From contig NZ_CP137761.1 in assembly GCF_033449965.1 (NCBI RefSeq), positions 3,100,001 through 3,164,000 on the forward strand: 64,000 bases of DNA, given 5' to 3'. This DNA comes from Bacillus sp. T3 (GTDB lineage Bacteria; Bacillota; Bacilli; Bacillales; Cytobacillaceae). The notes below the pieces were generated by a model that made no database searches, was not told where the DNA came from, and saw only the letters and a list, made by a program, of their open reading frames with translations. Within the stretch, counting starts at the first letter, position 1. Every line of letters begins with the position of its first letter. A program made the translations under genes and the position numbers. Below are positions 1-8,775 of the stretch, in pieces.

Positions 1-462
1 TTCTGATTGCTCACGTCTTAATCCAGACAACCAAGCAGTTGTACCAGAAAGAACATCGTTTAGCGGAATGACCTTTCTAATTTCACAGCACTTGTTTGGC
101 TCACGTTTCCAAAGCTCATCTCCATACTGTTCTGCCTGTTCTTCTAGAGTAAGACTCGGCTTTTTCATCTCAATTCTTAGGTTTGGATAGCGTTTCTTCA
201 CTTCATCAATCAGTTTATAGGTTTCCTCAAAATGAAGGTCTGTATCAAGAAATACAATCTTCGCCGAATCATTTACTTTTGAGATTAAATCAATCAAAAC
301 AATTCCTTCAATTCCAAAGCTACAGGCATAGACTAATTCATCATCTGTATAGTGATTGTAAGCCCAGCTTAAAACGTTTAAAGCTCCTTTAGTTTGTTCA
401 TCTTCAGCAATCTCTATTTCTGGATACGTATCAAAATTGCTAAAGGTTAATTTTTCAGTCAA
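1..462 (-). CDS. cysH: Phosphoadenylyl-sulfate/adenylyl-sulfate reductase, 5' part (runs off the window)
   Basis: Thioredoxin-dependent reduction of (phospho)adenylyl sulfate to sulfite in the cytoplasm, a step of assimilatory sulfate reduction. The minus strand is open from a TTG at 462, preceded by GGAGG at about 8 bases, to the window edge (about 154 codons). Visible family signatures are the PP-loop region ACSFGIEGIVLIDL, the segment KIVFLDTDLHFEETY, and KREPNKCCEIRKV, which carries the first conserved Cys pair. The C-terminal part with the catalytic ECG-H motif lies outside the window. It follows a yezD-like gene by 96 bases and probably shares its promoter. No in-frame ATG precedes the conserved region, so the TTG start is well supported. 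Confidence 0.9.
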   Translation of the reverse strand, partial: MTEKLTFSNFDTYPEIEIAEDEQTKGALNVLSWAYNHYTDDELVYACSFGIEGIVLIDLISKVNDSAKIVFLDTDLHFEETYKLIDEVKKRYPNLRIEMKKPSLTLEEQAEQYGDELWKREPNKCCEIRKVIPLNDVLSGTTAWLSGLRREQSE

Positions 463-558
463 ACGGAACGCCTCCAATTCTCTCTTTCTAACAAGGCAGT
501 TTCATCGATTTTATATAATAAATTCAGATAAAACTACTTCTAGTTGTCCAGTCAGCAG

Positions 559-705
559 TTATTTAAATCTCAACTTTTCACTTTTTTCAATTTGAATAAT
601 TTTTCCATCCTGAACCACTAATGTGATTGAGCCAAATTTCATCGTCTCGAGTGTTTTTGAAATTTCCTCAAAAACAGCATTTAATTGATTTTGATTTTCC
701 TGCAA
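559..705 (-). CDS. yezD: YezD family (DUF2292) small protein
   Basis: A 48-residue protein starting at TTG 705 behind AAGGAGG (714-720). The pattern LETMKFGSITLVVQDGKIIQ followed by IEKSEKLRFK matches the YezD/DUF2292 family, a short beta-strand-rich protein whose genes often lead sulfur-assimilation units in Bacillus. Its biochemical role is unknown. It is the first gene of the unit and is followed by cysH. The call rests on remembered family pattern and on the neighbour, not on a search. Confidence 0.75.
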   Translation of the reverse strand: MQENQNQLNAVFEEISKTLETMKFGSITLVVQDGKIIQIEKSEKLRFK

Positions 706-752
706 GGTCCCCTCCTCCTTCTAAAATCTTTTATCTAGTTTAATTATTTTTC

Positions 753-781
753 ATTTTAAACACAGAACGAACCTATGTCAA
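753..781 (-). promoter_or_regulatory. SigA-type promoter of yezD-cysH
   Basis: On the minus strand TTGACA (776-781) and TAAAAT (753-758) are separated by exactly 17 bases, and the yezD ribosome binding site lies about 35 bases further on. This is a near-consensus vegetative promoter. Confidence 0.7.
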
Positions 782-810
782 CAAATTTCTATGAGTTTAC
801 TAGGAATTAA
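782..810 (-). promoter_or_regulatory. Possible CymR-type operator next to the -35 box
   Basis: Directly upstream of the -35 box the minus strand reads AATTCCTAG, TAAACTCATAG, AAATT. This resembles the remembered CymR (cysteine regulator) motif TAA...ATnGGAATT and its inverted copy. CymR represses sulfur-assimilation genes in Bacillus. The assignment is inferred from a partial motif and from the genes it would control. Confidence 0.35.
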
Positions 811-976
811 AAATGAGATAATTATAAATTATTGCAACACTTAAAACTTTCCTTTCCTAATCAGATATGATTTTTAATTTTAATAATTACCTTTGTCATA
901 ACGGATTGTAACTAAATAATTGAAATTAATTTTCATTTAACAAGCCTTAATCCAGCCACTAATTGCATTAATAAAC

Positions 977-1013
977 AAAATAGACATTACCAAAAAGAGG
1001 GAATGTCTATTTT
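977..1013 (-). terminator. Terminator of the Tad operon
   Basis: A 12-bp perfect inverted repeat (AAAATAGACATT at 977-988, its complement at 1002-1013) lies about 45 bases beyond the stop of tadC, with a T-rich tail on the minus strand. Between it and the yezD promoter I see only AT-rich spacer. Confidence 0.7.
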
Positions 1014-1056
1014 AATAATAGTAAGCAACTTCGTTCTATTTTCTTTTCCATAATCC

Positions 1057-1998
1057 TTAGCCACCAAGTCCCTCAGTAACAAACCGAATGACTAACGGTC
1101 CTAAAATGACGATAAATATAGATGGAAAAATAAAGAAAGCCATCGGAAAGATCATTTTTACGGGTGCCTTCATTGCTTGTTCGCGAGCTTTCTCACGTCG
1201 TTGTTCCCGGATTCTTACAGTTAAATTACGAAGAACTCTTGACATACCGATTCCCAGCTGGTCCGCTTGAATTAACGAATTCATAATACTTTGAAACGAG
1301 TCAGAGGGAATTCGTTTACGAAGTTCGTAAAACGCTTCTCTTCTAGATTTTCCAAGCTTCATATCATCAAGTGTTTTGAAGAACTCTTCTGCTAAAGATC
1401 CCTTTGATTGAAGACTTACCTCTGCCAAAGCAGCATCCAATCCCATTCCAGCTTCAAGTAAGACATTTACCATATCGAAAAAATCTGCCATCGATCGATC
1501 AATCTCTTTAATACGTTGAGTTCGTTTTTTGCTTAAATAAAACAATGGGAGACGATAAAAGAGAAAAGCCATGAAAATTACTAACAACCACGCAATCGCT
1601 TTGTTATCTGCTAATGGTAAAAATAATAGAAAAACTAGAACTCCACTACTGACAGTTAACAAGAGCTGAATTAATCTAAATTCAGTGGCAGATATTTTAT
1701 ATTCATAGCCGGCATCACGAAGTAAAACAGATAATTTCCTTTTTTCCGCTTTTGAAATTCGTTTGTTCACAAACTGAATTCCTATATTCCAATAAGTCTG
1801 AAAGATAGGATGTTTTTTCTTAAGTTTCTCTGTTCCATCTATATTACCTTTTTCGATACTATAATCTGTATTATCAAAATATTGATCAAGTCGCTCTTCG
1901 ATGATAAGTTGTTTCCTAAATAAAAACGATAAGATCCCTGCTGTTATTAAGGTAAAAAATGCCGACCCAAATATCATGAACGCAGTATTTATTATCAC
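1057..1998 (-). CDS. tadC: Tad pilus inner-membrane platform protein TadC
   Basis: About 313-residue type II secretion F-domain protein, one of two paralogous polytopic membrane proteins that form the platform of Flp/Tad type IV pili. Hydrophobic segments lie near the N-terminus (INTAFMIFGSAFFTLITAG), in the middle (two helices around LLLTVSSGVLVFLLFLPL) and at the C-terminus (IFPMAFFIFPSIFIVILGPL). The cytoplasmic stretch with MADFFDMVNVLLEAGMGLDAAL is the typical T2SSF helical repeat. I prefer GTG 1998, 7 bases after GAGGTG, to the longer TTG at 2013. Last gene of the operon, followed by a terminator. Confidence 0.88.
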   Translation of the reverse strand: MIINTAFMIFGSAFFTLITAGILSFLFRKQLIIEERLDQYFDNTDYSIEKGNIDGTEKLKKKHPIFQTYWNIGIQFVNKRISKAEKRKLSVLLRDAGYEYKISATEFRLIQLLLTVSSGVLVFLLFLPLADNKAIAWLLVIFMAFLFYRLPLFYLSKKRTQRIKEIDRSMADFFDMVNVLLEAGMGLDAALAEVSLQSKGSLAEEFFKTLDDMKLGKSRREAFYELRKRIPSDSFQSIMNSLIQADQLGIGMSRVLRNLTVRIREQRREKAREQAMKAPVKMIFPMAFFIFPSIFIVILGPLVIRFVTEGLGG

Positions 1999-2002
1999 AT
2001 CA

Positions 2003-2971
2003 CTACACCTCAATCTTTACGATTTTTCGAAGGAATATCCATCCAATAACAACGGATATTGTTGCTGAAGAAAGCATGATCCAGCCAAGCGGATGTTCAA
2101 GCATTGGTGTAAAATATCCATCACCGAAATAATGTAAATATAAACCTAGACAAATAGGAATCACCGTTATTATCCAGGAGGACATTCTTCCTTGAGCAGT
2201 TAATGTCCTAAGTTCTTCCAATACTCTGATTCTTCCACGAATCGTTTCCTCCATCGTCTCCATTAGTTCTGCCAAATTCCCACCAGAGCGGCGCTGGGCA
2301 AGGATGGCTCGAATTACAACCTCAAGCTCTTTGTTTGGTAATCGTTTCATCATACTTTCTAGTACTTCCTCCATTGGAACGCCAAGACCCGCTTCCGTAA
2401 CAGCACGGTCTAATTCAGGTCCTAAAGGCTCAGGGATTTCCTTTCCCGCTAACTGCATTGCCTGCATAAAGCTAAAACCCGCTCTTAATGAATTCGCCAT
2501 AGTTCCTAATGTTTCTATCAATTGATAGGAAATGGTATTTAAACGTTTTTTTCGCTTTCTTTTCATATAAAAATGTGGATAAATAAATCCCAACACACAT
2601 AAAGCAATAACAATGAATGCATTTAAATCCAACATCCATGAAACTAACCCTGCCCCAAGAGCGATTACCATTCTTAAAACAAGATATTCTTCCGGTTTTA
2701 ACATTGTCCCAGCTTCAGAGAGCAGTTTTTCCGTACTTTTACTAAAAGTGATTCCCTTAAGAAATTTTCCGGTGTATGAAAGAAATAATCTCATAAGATT
2801 GTTTTTAGTATTAAATTTAGGATTTGGATTAAATGATTGATTTTCCGGAGCCAAGTCGCTTAGGCGACGGTCCACCGCCTTAATTCGTTGAACTCTTTTA
2901 AAAACTAAGAAAAACATTGAAACAGAAACGTAAAATACAAAGAATAGGATGATCCATTTGTTCATACCCAT
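2003..2971 (-). CDS. tadB: Tad pilus inner-membrane platform protein TadB
   Basis: 322-residue T2SSF-domain protein, partner of TadC in the pilus assembly platform. It has an N-terminal membrane helix (WIILFFVFYVSVSMFFLVF), a basic linker, the F-domain with LIETLGTMANSLRAGFSFMQ and RRSGGNLAELMETMEETIRG, and two C-terminal helices. The gene overlaps the end of cpaF by 10 bases and ends just before tadC, indicating tight translational coupling. A second ATG six bases downstream is an alternative start. Confidence 0.9.
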   Translation of the reverse strand: MGMNKWIILFFVFYVSVSMFFLVFKRVQRIKAVDRRLSDLAPENQSFNPNPKFNTKNNLMRLFLSYTGKFLKGITFSKSTEKLLSEAGTMLKPEEYLVLRMVIALGAGLVSWMLDLNAFIVIALCVLGFIYPHFYMKRKRKKRLNTISYQLIETLGTMANSLRAGFSFMQAMQLAGKEIPEPLGPELDRAVTEAGLGVPMEEVLESMMKRLPNKELEVVIRAILAQRRSGGNLAELMETMEETIRGRIRVLEELRTLTAQGRMSSWIITVIPICLGLYLHYFGDGYFTPMLEHPLGWIMLSSATISVVIGWIFLRKIVKIEV

Positions 2972-4356
2972 TCACCCGCAAACAAGGAAGGATTTAAAGT
3001 AAATCCATGTATTTCAAGTTTTTCAACAAAGGTAGGACGAATACCTGTGGAAATATACCTACCTTCCACGATTCCATCAGCATTTAACCCTTTTTCACGA
3101 AAACGGTACAGGTCTTGCATAATAATGGTATCCCCTTCCATGCCTATAACTTCTGTAATATTTGTGATTTTTCGACTACCATCACTCATTCGTGCTTCAT
3201 GAACAATTAATTCAATGGCACTGGCAATTTGTTCACGAATGGCCCTTACTGGTAAATCAAACCCCGCCATCAATACCATCGTTTCTAATCTTGATAACAT
3301 GTCTCGAGGTGAATTGGCATGACCCGTACTTAAACTTCCATCATGCCCTGTATTCATCGCCTGCAGCATGTCCAATGCCTCTGCACCACGGCACTCGCCA
3401 ACAACAATCCGGTCTGGACGCATCCGTAATGCATTCTTAACCAGGTCACGGATGGTGATTTGACCCTTTCCTTCTATATTAGATGGACGACTCTCTAATG
3501 ATACAAGATGATCTTGGGATAATTTTAATTCTGCAGCATCTTCAATTGTGATGATTCGCTCATCCTCCGGTATAAAGGAAGAAAGAACATTTAAGGTAGA
3601 TGTTTTCCCTGAACCTGTACCACCTGAGATAAATATATTGACTTTAGATTTTACACACATATCAAGAAATTCTGCCATTTCCCGACTCAATGTACCAAGT
3701 CTTATTAAATCCTCCATTTCAAATGGCTTTGCCGAAAATTTCCGAATTGTTAAGGTAGGTCCCTTAATTGCTAACGGTGATATTATCGCATTAACCCGTG
3801 AACCATCTGGGAGACGTGCATCGACCATTGGCGAACTTTCATCAATCCGACGCCCAATTGGAGAAACAATCTTTTCAATTACTCGGACAACATGCTGATT
3901 GTCACGAAAAGTAATATTGCTCCGATACAATTTCCCTTTTTTTTCGTAATAAACCTGATTGCAGCCATTGACCATTACCTCTGTAATGGCATCATCCTTC
4001 AAAAGTGGAGTTATCGGACCATACCCCAATAGTTCATATTCCACAGAGGTTTGCAATTCTTGTTTTTCCTCAAAGGTAAGCCTTGTGCCCTCAAACTCAA
4101 GAAAGGTTTGGCATATTTCATGAATTTTGAATTTATTATTTCGATCCTCAATATTTGGTTGTCTTTTTAACTCTTCAACCACGTGAGAATGCAGAAGGGT
4201 TTGTAGCTCCCAAAATTCTTTTGTTTTCTTCGTTCCATACGTATCATATTCTTCTGGTGGCTTTAACATTTGCTTTTTTTCACTTGGTTTTACTTCTAAT
4301 TTCTCTTCCATTGATTTTGTTTCTCGTTCATTACCAAAAAGATTGAATAACGACAC
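2962..4356 (-). CDS. cpaF: Tad/CpaF secretion ATPase
   Basis: 464-residue hexameric ATPase that powers assembly of the Flp pilus at the cytoplasmic face. Visible are an N-terminal helical domain, the Walker A motif SGGTGSGKTSTLN near residue 245, the Asp box ERIITIEDAAEL, and the Walker B/His-box region RPDRIVVGECRGAEALDMLQ followed by NTGHDGSLSTGHANS. These are standard for the TadA/CpaF/VirB11 family. Start is GTG 4356 behind GGAGGGAGG. It sits between the CpaE-like ATPase and tadB. Confidence 0.93.
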   Translation of the reverse strand: MSLFNLFGNERETKSMEEKLEVKPSEKKQMLKPPEEYDTYGTKKTKEFWELQTLLHSHVVEELKRQPNIEDRNNKFKIHEICQTFLEFEGTRLTFEEKQELQTSVEYELLGYGPITPLLKDDAITEVMVNGCNQVYYEKKGKLYRSNITFRDNQHVVRVIEKIVSPIGRRIDESSPMVDARLPDGSRVNAIISPLAIKGPTLTIRKFSAKPFEMEDLIRLGTLSREMAEFLDMCVKSKVNIFISGGTGSGKTSTLNVLSSFIPEDERIITIEDAAELKLSQDHLVSLESRPSNIEGKGQITIRDLVKNALRMRPDRIVVGECRGAEALDMLQAMNTGHDGSLSTGHANSPRDMLSRLETMVLMAGFDLPVRAIREQIASAIELIVHEARMSDGSRKITNITEVIGMEGDTIIMQDLYRFREKGLNADGIVEGRYISTGIRPTFVEKLEIHGFTLNPSLFAGEWV

Positions 4357-4376
4357 TTATCCTCCCTCCTTTCTTT

Positions 4377-5561
4377 TTACCGCTTTGAAAATAATCTACG
4401 TTTTTCTTTTTTTCTCTGCTGAACAATTGCTTCATCATTGTTTGTCATCATTTTTATTGTCTCGATAACAGCTTTTGAAATCGGTGCTCTTGGTTGTGAC
4501 AAAAGGTATGGAATCCCCTCATTGAGCGAGGCCTTAACAATCGTTTCTTGATCAGGTAACGAGGAAAATATCGAAATCCCCAAGATTTCCTCAATCCGAT
4601 TTCGATCTAAACCTTTATTTTTCAACTCTCGATTTAAGATACACTTTGCTTTCCCTCTAAAATTTAAAGAATCTAGAATGTCGATATACATTTTTGTTGT
4701 TCGAAGGACAGGAATATCATTGGTCAACATGATTAAAATTTCATCGGAATTCTTAATACAGACAAGATGGATTTCCGATAAGTATGCTGGAGGATCAATG
4801 AGGATTACATCAAAAATATTTTTCAATTCTTCTATCGCCTTGCTTATATGCTCTACATGAATGAACTCAAAAAACTCCGGCCGAGGAGGAGCAGCGAAAA
4901 CCGAAATCCCCGACTTGTGTTGTAGTAAATACTGATCTATCGAATATTGCGGATCTCCATAGGCTTCCTTAACCCATTCATAAATGGTCCGCTTTGGCTT
5001 CAAATCCAGGTAAAGGGCAACATCTCCAAATTGAAGATTGGCATCAATAACCGCAACCTTTTTTCCTTCCTTTGCAAATGCAACGGCGGCATTTACAATA
5101 AAGGAAGTTCGTCCTAAACCACCTTTTGGATTACATACCGAAATCACTCTACCATCCTTTTTTATCAAATTGATATTATAAATATTGTCTTTACTTTGGC
5201 GATGCTTCATATAGTTTTCTGCCTGAAGAATGATTTCCTCCAATTCTTCCTTGTTACTTGAGGCCTTACTTAAATCTGATGCCCCAACCTGCATTGCCCG
5301 TTTCATATTTTCCATATTTTCCGGAACAATTATAATGATGTAAATATGGGGATAGAGGACAGAAACTTCCTGGCATAACTCATAAACATCATACTTCGTT
5401 TCTGCTTTTAAAAATAACACGGTTTGTTGATGCTTCAATAGATGCTGTTGCATCTCCTCAAACTTGTGAATATATGTCAATGAATATTGCATATTTTCAA
5501 GCAATCTCTCAAGTTCAGCAAACTGCTTATTTGTATCAGAGAAATAGTACCAGTGTATCAT
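4377..5561 (-). CDS. cpaE: CpaE/TadZ-like MinD-family ATPase of the Tad pilus
   Basis: 394 residues. The N-terminal part (about 1-125) looks like a receiver-type pseudo-domain (LCQEVSVLYPHIYIIIIVPE), followed by a ParA/MinD ATPase domain. The deviant Walker A reads CNPKGGLGRTSFIVNAA: the signature Lys (KGG) is present, but the second, catalytic Lys is Arg (GRT instead of GKT). The A' motif VAVIDANLQFGDVALYL and the B motif DVILIDPPAYL are kept. In other Tad systems this family positions the machine at sites on the membrane. The Arg change may alter nucleotide hydrolysis, or may be tolerated. Confidence 0.85.
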   Translation of the reverse strand: MIHWYYFSDTNKQFAELERLLENMQYSLTYIHKFEEMQQHLLKHQQTVLFLKAETKYDVYELCQEVSVLYPHIYIIIIVPENMENMKRAMQVGASDLSKASSNKEELEEIILQAENYMKHRQSKDNIYNINLIKKDGRVISVCNPKGGLGRTSFIVNAAVAFAKEGKKVAVIDANLQFGDVALYLDLKPKRTIYEWVKEAYGDPQYSIDQYLLQHKSGISVFAAPPRPEFFEFIHVEHISKAIEELKNIFDVILIDPPAYLSEIHLVCIKNSDEILIMLTNDIPVLRTTKMYIDILDSLNFRGKAKCILNRELKNKGLDRNRIEEILGISIFSSLPDQETIVKASLNEGIPYLLSQPRAPISKAVIETIKMMTNNDEAIVQQRKKEKRRLFSKR

Positions 5562-5563
5562 GA

Positions 5564-6149
5564 CTAATCGCCATTCCCTTCCTCAAGCACTTCTCTTGTT
5601 GAACGCTTCATTTCTTCTATTTTTCCTTTATCCTTTGTATTTCGAAGCATGAAGTAGAATCCGTCCTTATCTTTAGACGCTAAGCTCAAGGTTAACCCTT
5701 GATCAGGGGTCACTTCCAGTGTTACGGTTTGATAATCAAGGGCCTCTTCAGGAGTATCCGACGATTTTCCCACTGCCAATACTTTAATGTCCTGGAGTAC
5801 TAAAACAGAGGATTTGAACTTTTTCTTGGTTGCAGCATCAATCGTAGTTTCATAGGCAATGACGTCCACCTTTGAATTCGGAGCAATATATCCTGGACAC
5901 TCCTGCTTCCAAAACTGTTTTTAACGAAATCGCCCGTTTTCCCTCACTCACTTTTACCATCGGATTTTGAATGTTTTTCTTCTCTTCAGCTTTGACTTTT
6001 GAGGTGTCATCTTTCTTTATATCTTCCGTTTTCTTGGTGTCATTGTTTGAAACTGTCGTTGCATTGTTTGCAAAAAAACCAATATAAACGACAAAAGCCA
6101 TTAATATACCGAATATTAATGACATCATCCAAATCTTCTTCGTATTCAT
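5564..6149 (-). CDS. cpaB: CpaB/RcpC-like pilus assembly protein with SAF domain, frameshifted
   Basis: The reading frame breaks near 5893. Removing one base joins KTVLEAGVS to GYIAPNSKVDVIAYETT, giving a continuous protein of about 194 residues. It has a membrane anchor (IWMMSLIFGILMAFVVYIGFF), a Lys-rich linker, a SAF-type segment (NPMVKVSEGKRAISLKTVLEAG) and a C-terminal beta domain typical of CpaB/RcpC. In Gram-negatives the family works at the secretin; here no secretin gene exists, so it probably acts in or under the cell wall. I chose ATG 6149, which has GGGGAGGT 12 bases upstream. The break is probably a sequence error. Confidence 0.75.
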
Positions 6150-6178
6150 GATTTCACTACCTCCCCTCAAAGGTTAAA

Positions 6179-7178
6179 TTACTCTACCAGTCTCACATCA
6201 TATACCCCATAATATCCCCCACTTGGATCACTAGAAGCTTCACCCAGGAGTGACAAAATTGATAAATTGACCTTTAAATTCATTTGTGTCCATTCCTTCA
6301 TCTGATAATAGGAATTTAGCAAAACCGACAATCGTCAATGGTGAAGTACCACTACCGGTCGATTCTTGAATAATCGGAACATATATTAATCGACTGCAAG
6401 TGGAATCGGCAGTTTCAGGGTCATCACAATATGTTTTATTTTCATCATCCTTAATTCTTTGTTCTAATTGTTTATACAATGGATTAGGGTTACCTGGTTG
6501 AGAATAAACATCAGGGTCACCATTTGGAGGACCTGTTTCAACAGTTCCGTTATATCCATCATCAATACGATCTCTTGTCTCATCTGTTCCCCCTTCTGGT
6601 CCATCAAAATCAATCCACCCAACATTCCCTGCTTCAGGATGAGGCTCCTCTTCAGAATGTTGTTTTTCAGGAAATGTCAGATTTACTATTTGACCCTCCT
6701 TAAAATCCACCAACGGAATACCAATTGGGACTAGCCCTTTCATTGAATTAATTGGACTTAAGATTGCCTTTGCATATGCAGTTACATCAACAGTGTCGAT
6801 ATTTACAAACTTTGCAAACATCATATCAACTGTAACCGTTTTTTCAGCCCAAATTTCAAGACCTGTTACGGATGCATCAACTTCTTTCCTTTTTACTGTT
6901 GCATCCACTTCATCATTTTCCTTTTTTAGTAAGTAGCCATTTTGTTCAGATATTTTTGCGGCAACTCCTTCGGCGTCTTCCTCGGAAAGATCTTCTAAGG
7001 ACTGAACTCTGGCTAAAACGGCTGCATCAAGAGCCTTTTGCAATTTTGCTTTTTCTAAATATAAATTACCTACATCTACAGCCAATGCTACTAAACCAAA
7101 TAAAGCAATGGAGATTATGGCTGCAAAAACGAGAGACTGGCCTCTTTCGTTTACAAGAAACTTTTTTAACCTTTTCAT
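6179..7178 (-). CDS. TadG-like minor pilin / pilus assembly protein, frameshift at the 3' end
   Basis: N-terminal ERGQSLVFAAIISIALFGLV is the TadG/TadE-type (prepilin-like) hydrophobic segment, followed by the conserved AVDVGNLYLEKAKLQKALDAA. A large extracytoplasmic domain follows. The frame as given stops at 6240 after FINFVTPG. Removing one G at 6243-6245 continues it with EASSDPSGGYYGVYDVRLVE and a stop at 6179-6181, directly before the cpaB ribosome binding site, so the longer form is probably right. The start codon overlaps the tadE stop (TAATG). Confidence 0.8.
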
Positions 7179-7618
7179 TATTCAACCCTCATTTTTGTTG
7201 TATCTGTTAGGGTAATTGTTATTGCAGTAGGACTCCCATCCTCGTCATAAATTGCACCAATAATAGGAAAATACAATTGAAGCTGATAGGAAATGGTTAT
7301 TTTTACAATCTCGATTTCCTCCGCATTTCCTGCGGCATTCGTATAATTTACTGTTTCATAAACAGGAGGTGAGACTGTTAAAGCATCCTTATCTATACCT
7401 GTTGCTATATTCTCAGCATAAGTTCTTATTTCATCATTACTTAATCCGCCCTTACTTTTTTCAACACTAACCATCCTTGCTGTCTCTCTTCCTACATGAT
7501 CGATTGTATGGTATGCATGAAAAGCTCGTCCAAAGTCATATATTCCAATTACCAGTAACACAAATAATAGAACGACCAGCGCAAACTCAACTAATGCTTG
7601 CCCCTTGTCTGACTTCAT
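7178..7618 (-). CDS. TadE-like pseudopilin
   Basis: 146 residues starting at ATG 7618, 7 bases after GGAGG and directly behind the peptidase gene. The N-terminus DKGQALVEFALVVLLFVLLV is the classical TadE motif (a short basic leader, G-Q-x-x-V-E-F, then a single hydrophobic helix). TadE/TadF are processed by the prepilin peptidase and act as minor pilins. A longer start would overlap the peptidase gene and has no ribosome binding site of its own. Confidence 0.85.
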   Translation of the reverse strand: MKSDKGQALVEFALVVLLFVLLVIGIYDFGRAFHAYHTIDHVGRETARMVSVEKSKGGLSNDEIRTYAENIATGIDKDALTVSPPVYETVNYTNAAGNAEEIEIVKITISYQLQLYFPIIGAIYDEDGSPTAITITLTDTTKMRVE

Positions 7619-7623
7619 GTGAG

Positions 7624-8157
7624 TCATCCTCCCAACACGACAGCACACACCGTACCTAGTACTATTGCGACACCGTAAGGAAAAGCAATATTTGAAGCTG
7701 TGGATTTATTCTTATGATAAACAATTTCACCAAGATCGTTTTTTAGAAAAACAATCTTAAAGAAAATAGATTTTAATATGTACCACCAAGACTTAATTAA
7801 ATTCAATAACCCCTTTGATTTAATAATAATGATCAGAGCAATGATTCCACCTAATAGGGCTGTATAAATAAAAGAATATAGGGTAAACTCCGGTCCCATT
7901 AAAGCACCAATTGCAGCCATTAGCTTAACATCACCTGCACCCATCCCACCCATTAAGTAAGGGATGAGCAATAAACCTAACCCAACAAGAAATCCCTTTC
8001 CACTTAACAAAAATCCGTCCCAGCCAATGGTAATTGTGTAATAAACCAAGCCAATAAAAATTGCTGGGATAGTTACGATATTGAAAATTCTTCTTTTACG
8101 TATATCTGTTACCAAAGAAATGATTAAAACCGAACCTAGAACTATTGGTATGAACAT
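7624..8157 (-). CDS. A24-family prepilin peptidase (TadV/CpaA)
   Basis: 177-residue polytopic membrane aspartyl protease that removes the leader from Flp and TadE-like pilins. Both catalytic aspartates of the family are visible: Asp18 in VTDIRKRRIFN and Asp76 in the GxGD motif GGMGAGDVKLMAA. The short form without the N-terminal methylase domain is the TadV/CpaA type. It follows the flp gene and precedes tadE. Confidence 0.9.
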   Translation of the reverse strand: MFIPIVLGSVLIISLVTDIRKRRIFNIVTIPAIFIGLVYYTITIGWDGFLLSGKGFLVGLGLLLIPYLMGGMGAGDVKLMAAIGALMGPEFTLYSFIYTALLGGIIALIIIIKSKGLLNLIKSWWYILKSIFFKIVFLKNDLGEIVYHKNKSTASNIAFPYGVAIVLGTVCAVVLGG

Positions 8158-8187
8158 TTAAATTACCCCTATATTTAAGAATAAGAA

Positions 8188-8208
8188 GCCCTACTTAAAA
8201 AGCAGGGC
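8188..8208 (-). terminator. Attenuating hairpin between flp and the rest of the Tad operon
   Basis: GCCCT (8188-8192) pairs with AGGGC (8204-8208), followed on the minus strand by a weak T-rich stretch. Placed between the pilin gene and the assembly genes, it could keep pilin mRNA in excess over machinery mRNA. That role is inferred. Confidence 0.45.
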
Positions 8209-8254
8209 GTCAAAAAATTGAAAAAAGTTTTACCTTTTATTCTTTAGCTATAAT

Positions 8255-8431
8255 TTAAAAAGTAAATGTATCTAATTTTGCTCCGATTCTAGTAAATATT
8301 GCTGTAATTTTATCGCCTAAAGTAAGAGTAAGTCCAACAGCTATTGCTACAATTAAAGCCAAGATTACAGCATATTCTGTCATACCTTGACCTTCTTCAT
8401 CCACAACGAAACGCTTCATTTTTTCTAACAT
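8255..8431 (-). CDS. flp: Flp-type type IVb pilin
   Basis: 58 residues starting at ATG 8431 behind AAGGAGG. The sequence has a basic leader (MLEKMKRFVVDEEG), then QGMTEYAVILALIVAIAVGL. Glu at +5 and Tyr at +6 after Gly14 match the Flp cleavage signature G/xxxxEY, so mature pilin would begin at Gln15. A short amphipathic tail follows (DKITAIFTRIGAKLDTFTF). This is the major subunit of the Tad pilus built by the downstream genes. Confidence 0.93.
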   Translation of the reverse strand: MLEKMKRFVVDEEGQGMTEYAVILALIVAIAVGLTLTLGDKITAIFTRIGAKLDTFTF

Positions 8432-8475
8432 TACTTTTTCCTCCTTAAAATAATGAATAATTTATTATTCCAAGC

Positions 8476-8512
8476 AGTGTTGAAAGGGTGCCCTATGTGT
8501 CCTTTTAACACT
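8476..8512 (-). promoter_or_regulatory. Long hairpin in the flp 5' leader
   Basis: CAGTGTTGAAAGG and CCTTTTAACACTG form a 13-bp stem with one mismatch, about 45 bases upstream of the flp start. It has no T-run on the minus strand, so it is more likely an mRNA-stabilising or regulatory leader structure than a terminator. Confidence 0.45.
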
Positions 8513-8576
8513 GGCTTGTCCCCAAGGAAAAATATCTGCATGTATTTACTCTAATGAAGCTATAATTCTATTAACG

Positions 8577-8613
8577 ATTATAGTAAAACCTTCTTTTGTT
8601 CACTATAATGAAC
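8577..8613 (-). promoter_or_regulatory. flp promoter region with palindromic operator
   Basis: A TATAAT -10 box on the minus strand (8577-8582) has a weak TAGTGA -35 box at 17-bp spacing. The -35 box lies inside a palindrome, GTTCACTATAATGAAC (8598-8613). A related half-site, GTTCATAATAAC, follows at about 8623. The overlap suggests a repressor or activator site controlling pilin expression. The regulator is not identified. Confidence 0.45.
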
Positions 8614-8775
8614 ACTTTTCGAGTTCATAATAACGAATTAAATAGGTTTTGTAAACCTTTTCTTTTTTTAATTAGGTAATTTGAATCAGTTATCTTTCGA
8701 CATATTTCGCATTTGAGGATTTTACGATAATAAGTTAAAGTAAAGGTAGATTCCATGAAATTGGAGGGAAATAGT

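Noticed and set aside
8476..8512. Cyclic-di-GMP riboswitch before flp
   Set aside because: The conserved core sequences of that riboswitch are not present; only a simple hairpin is seen.
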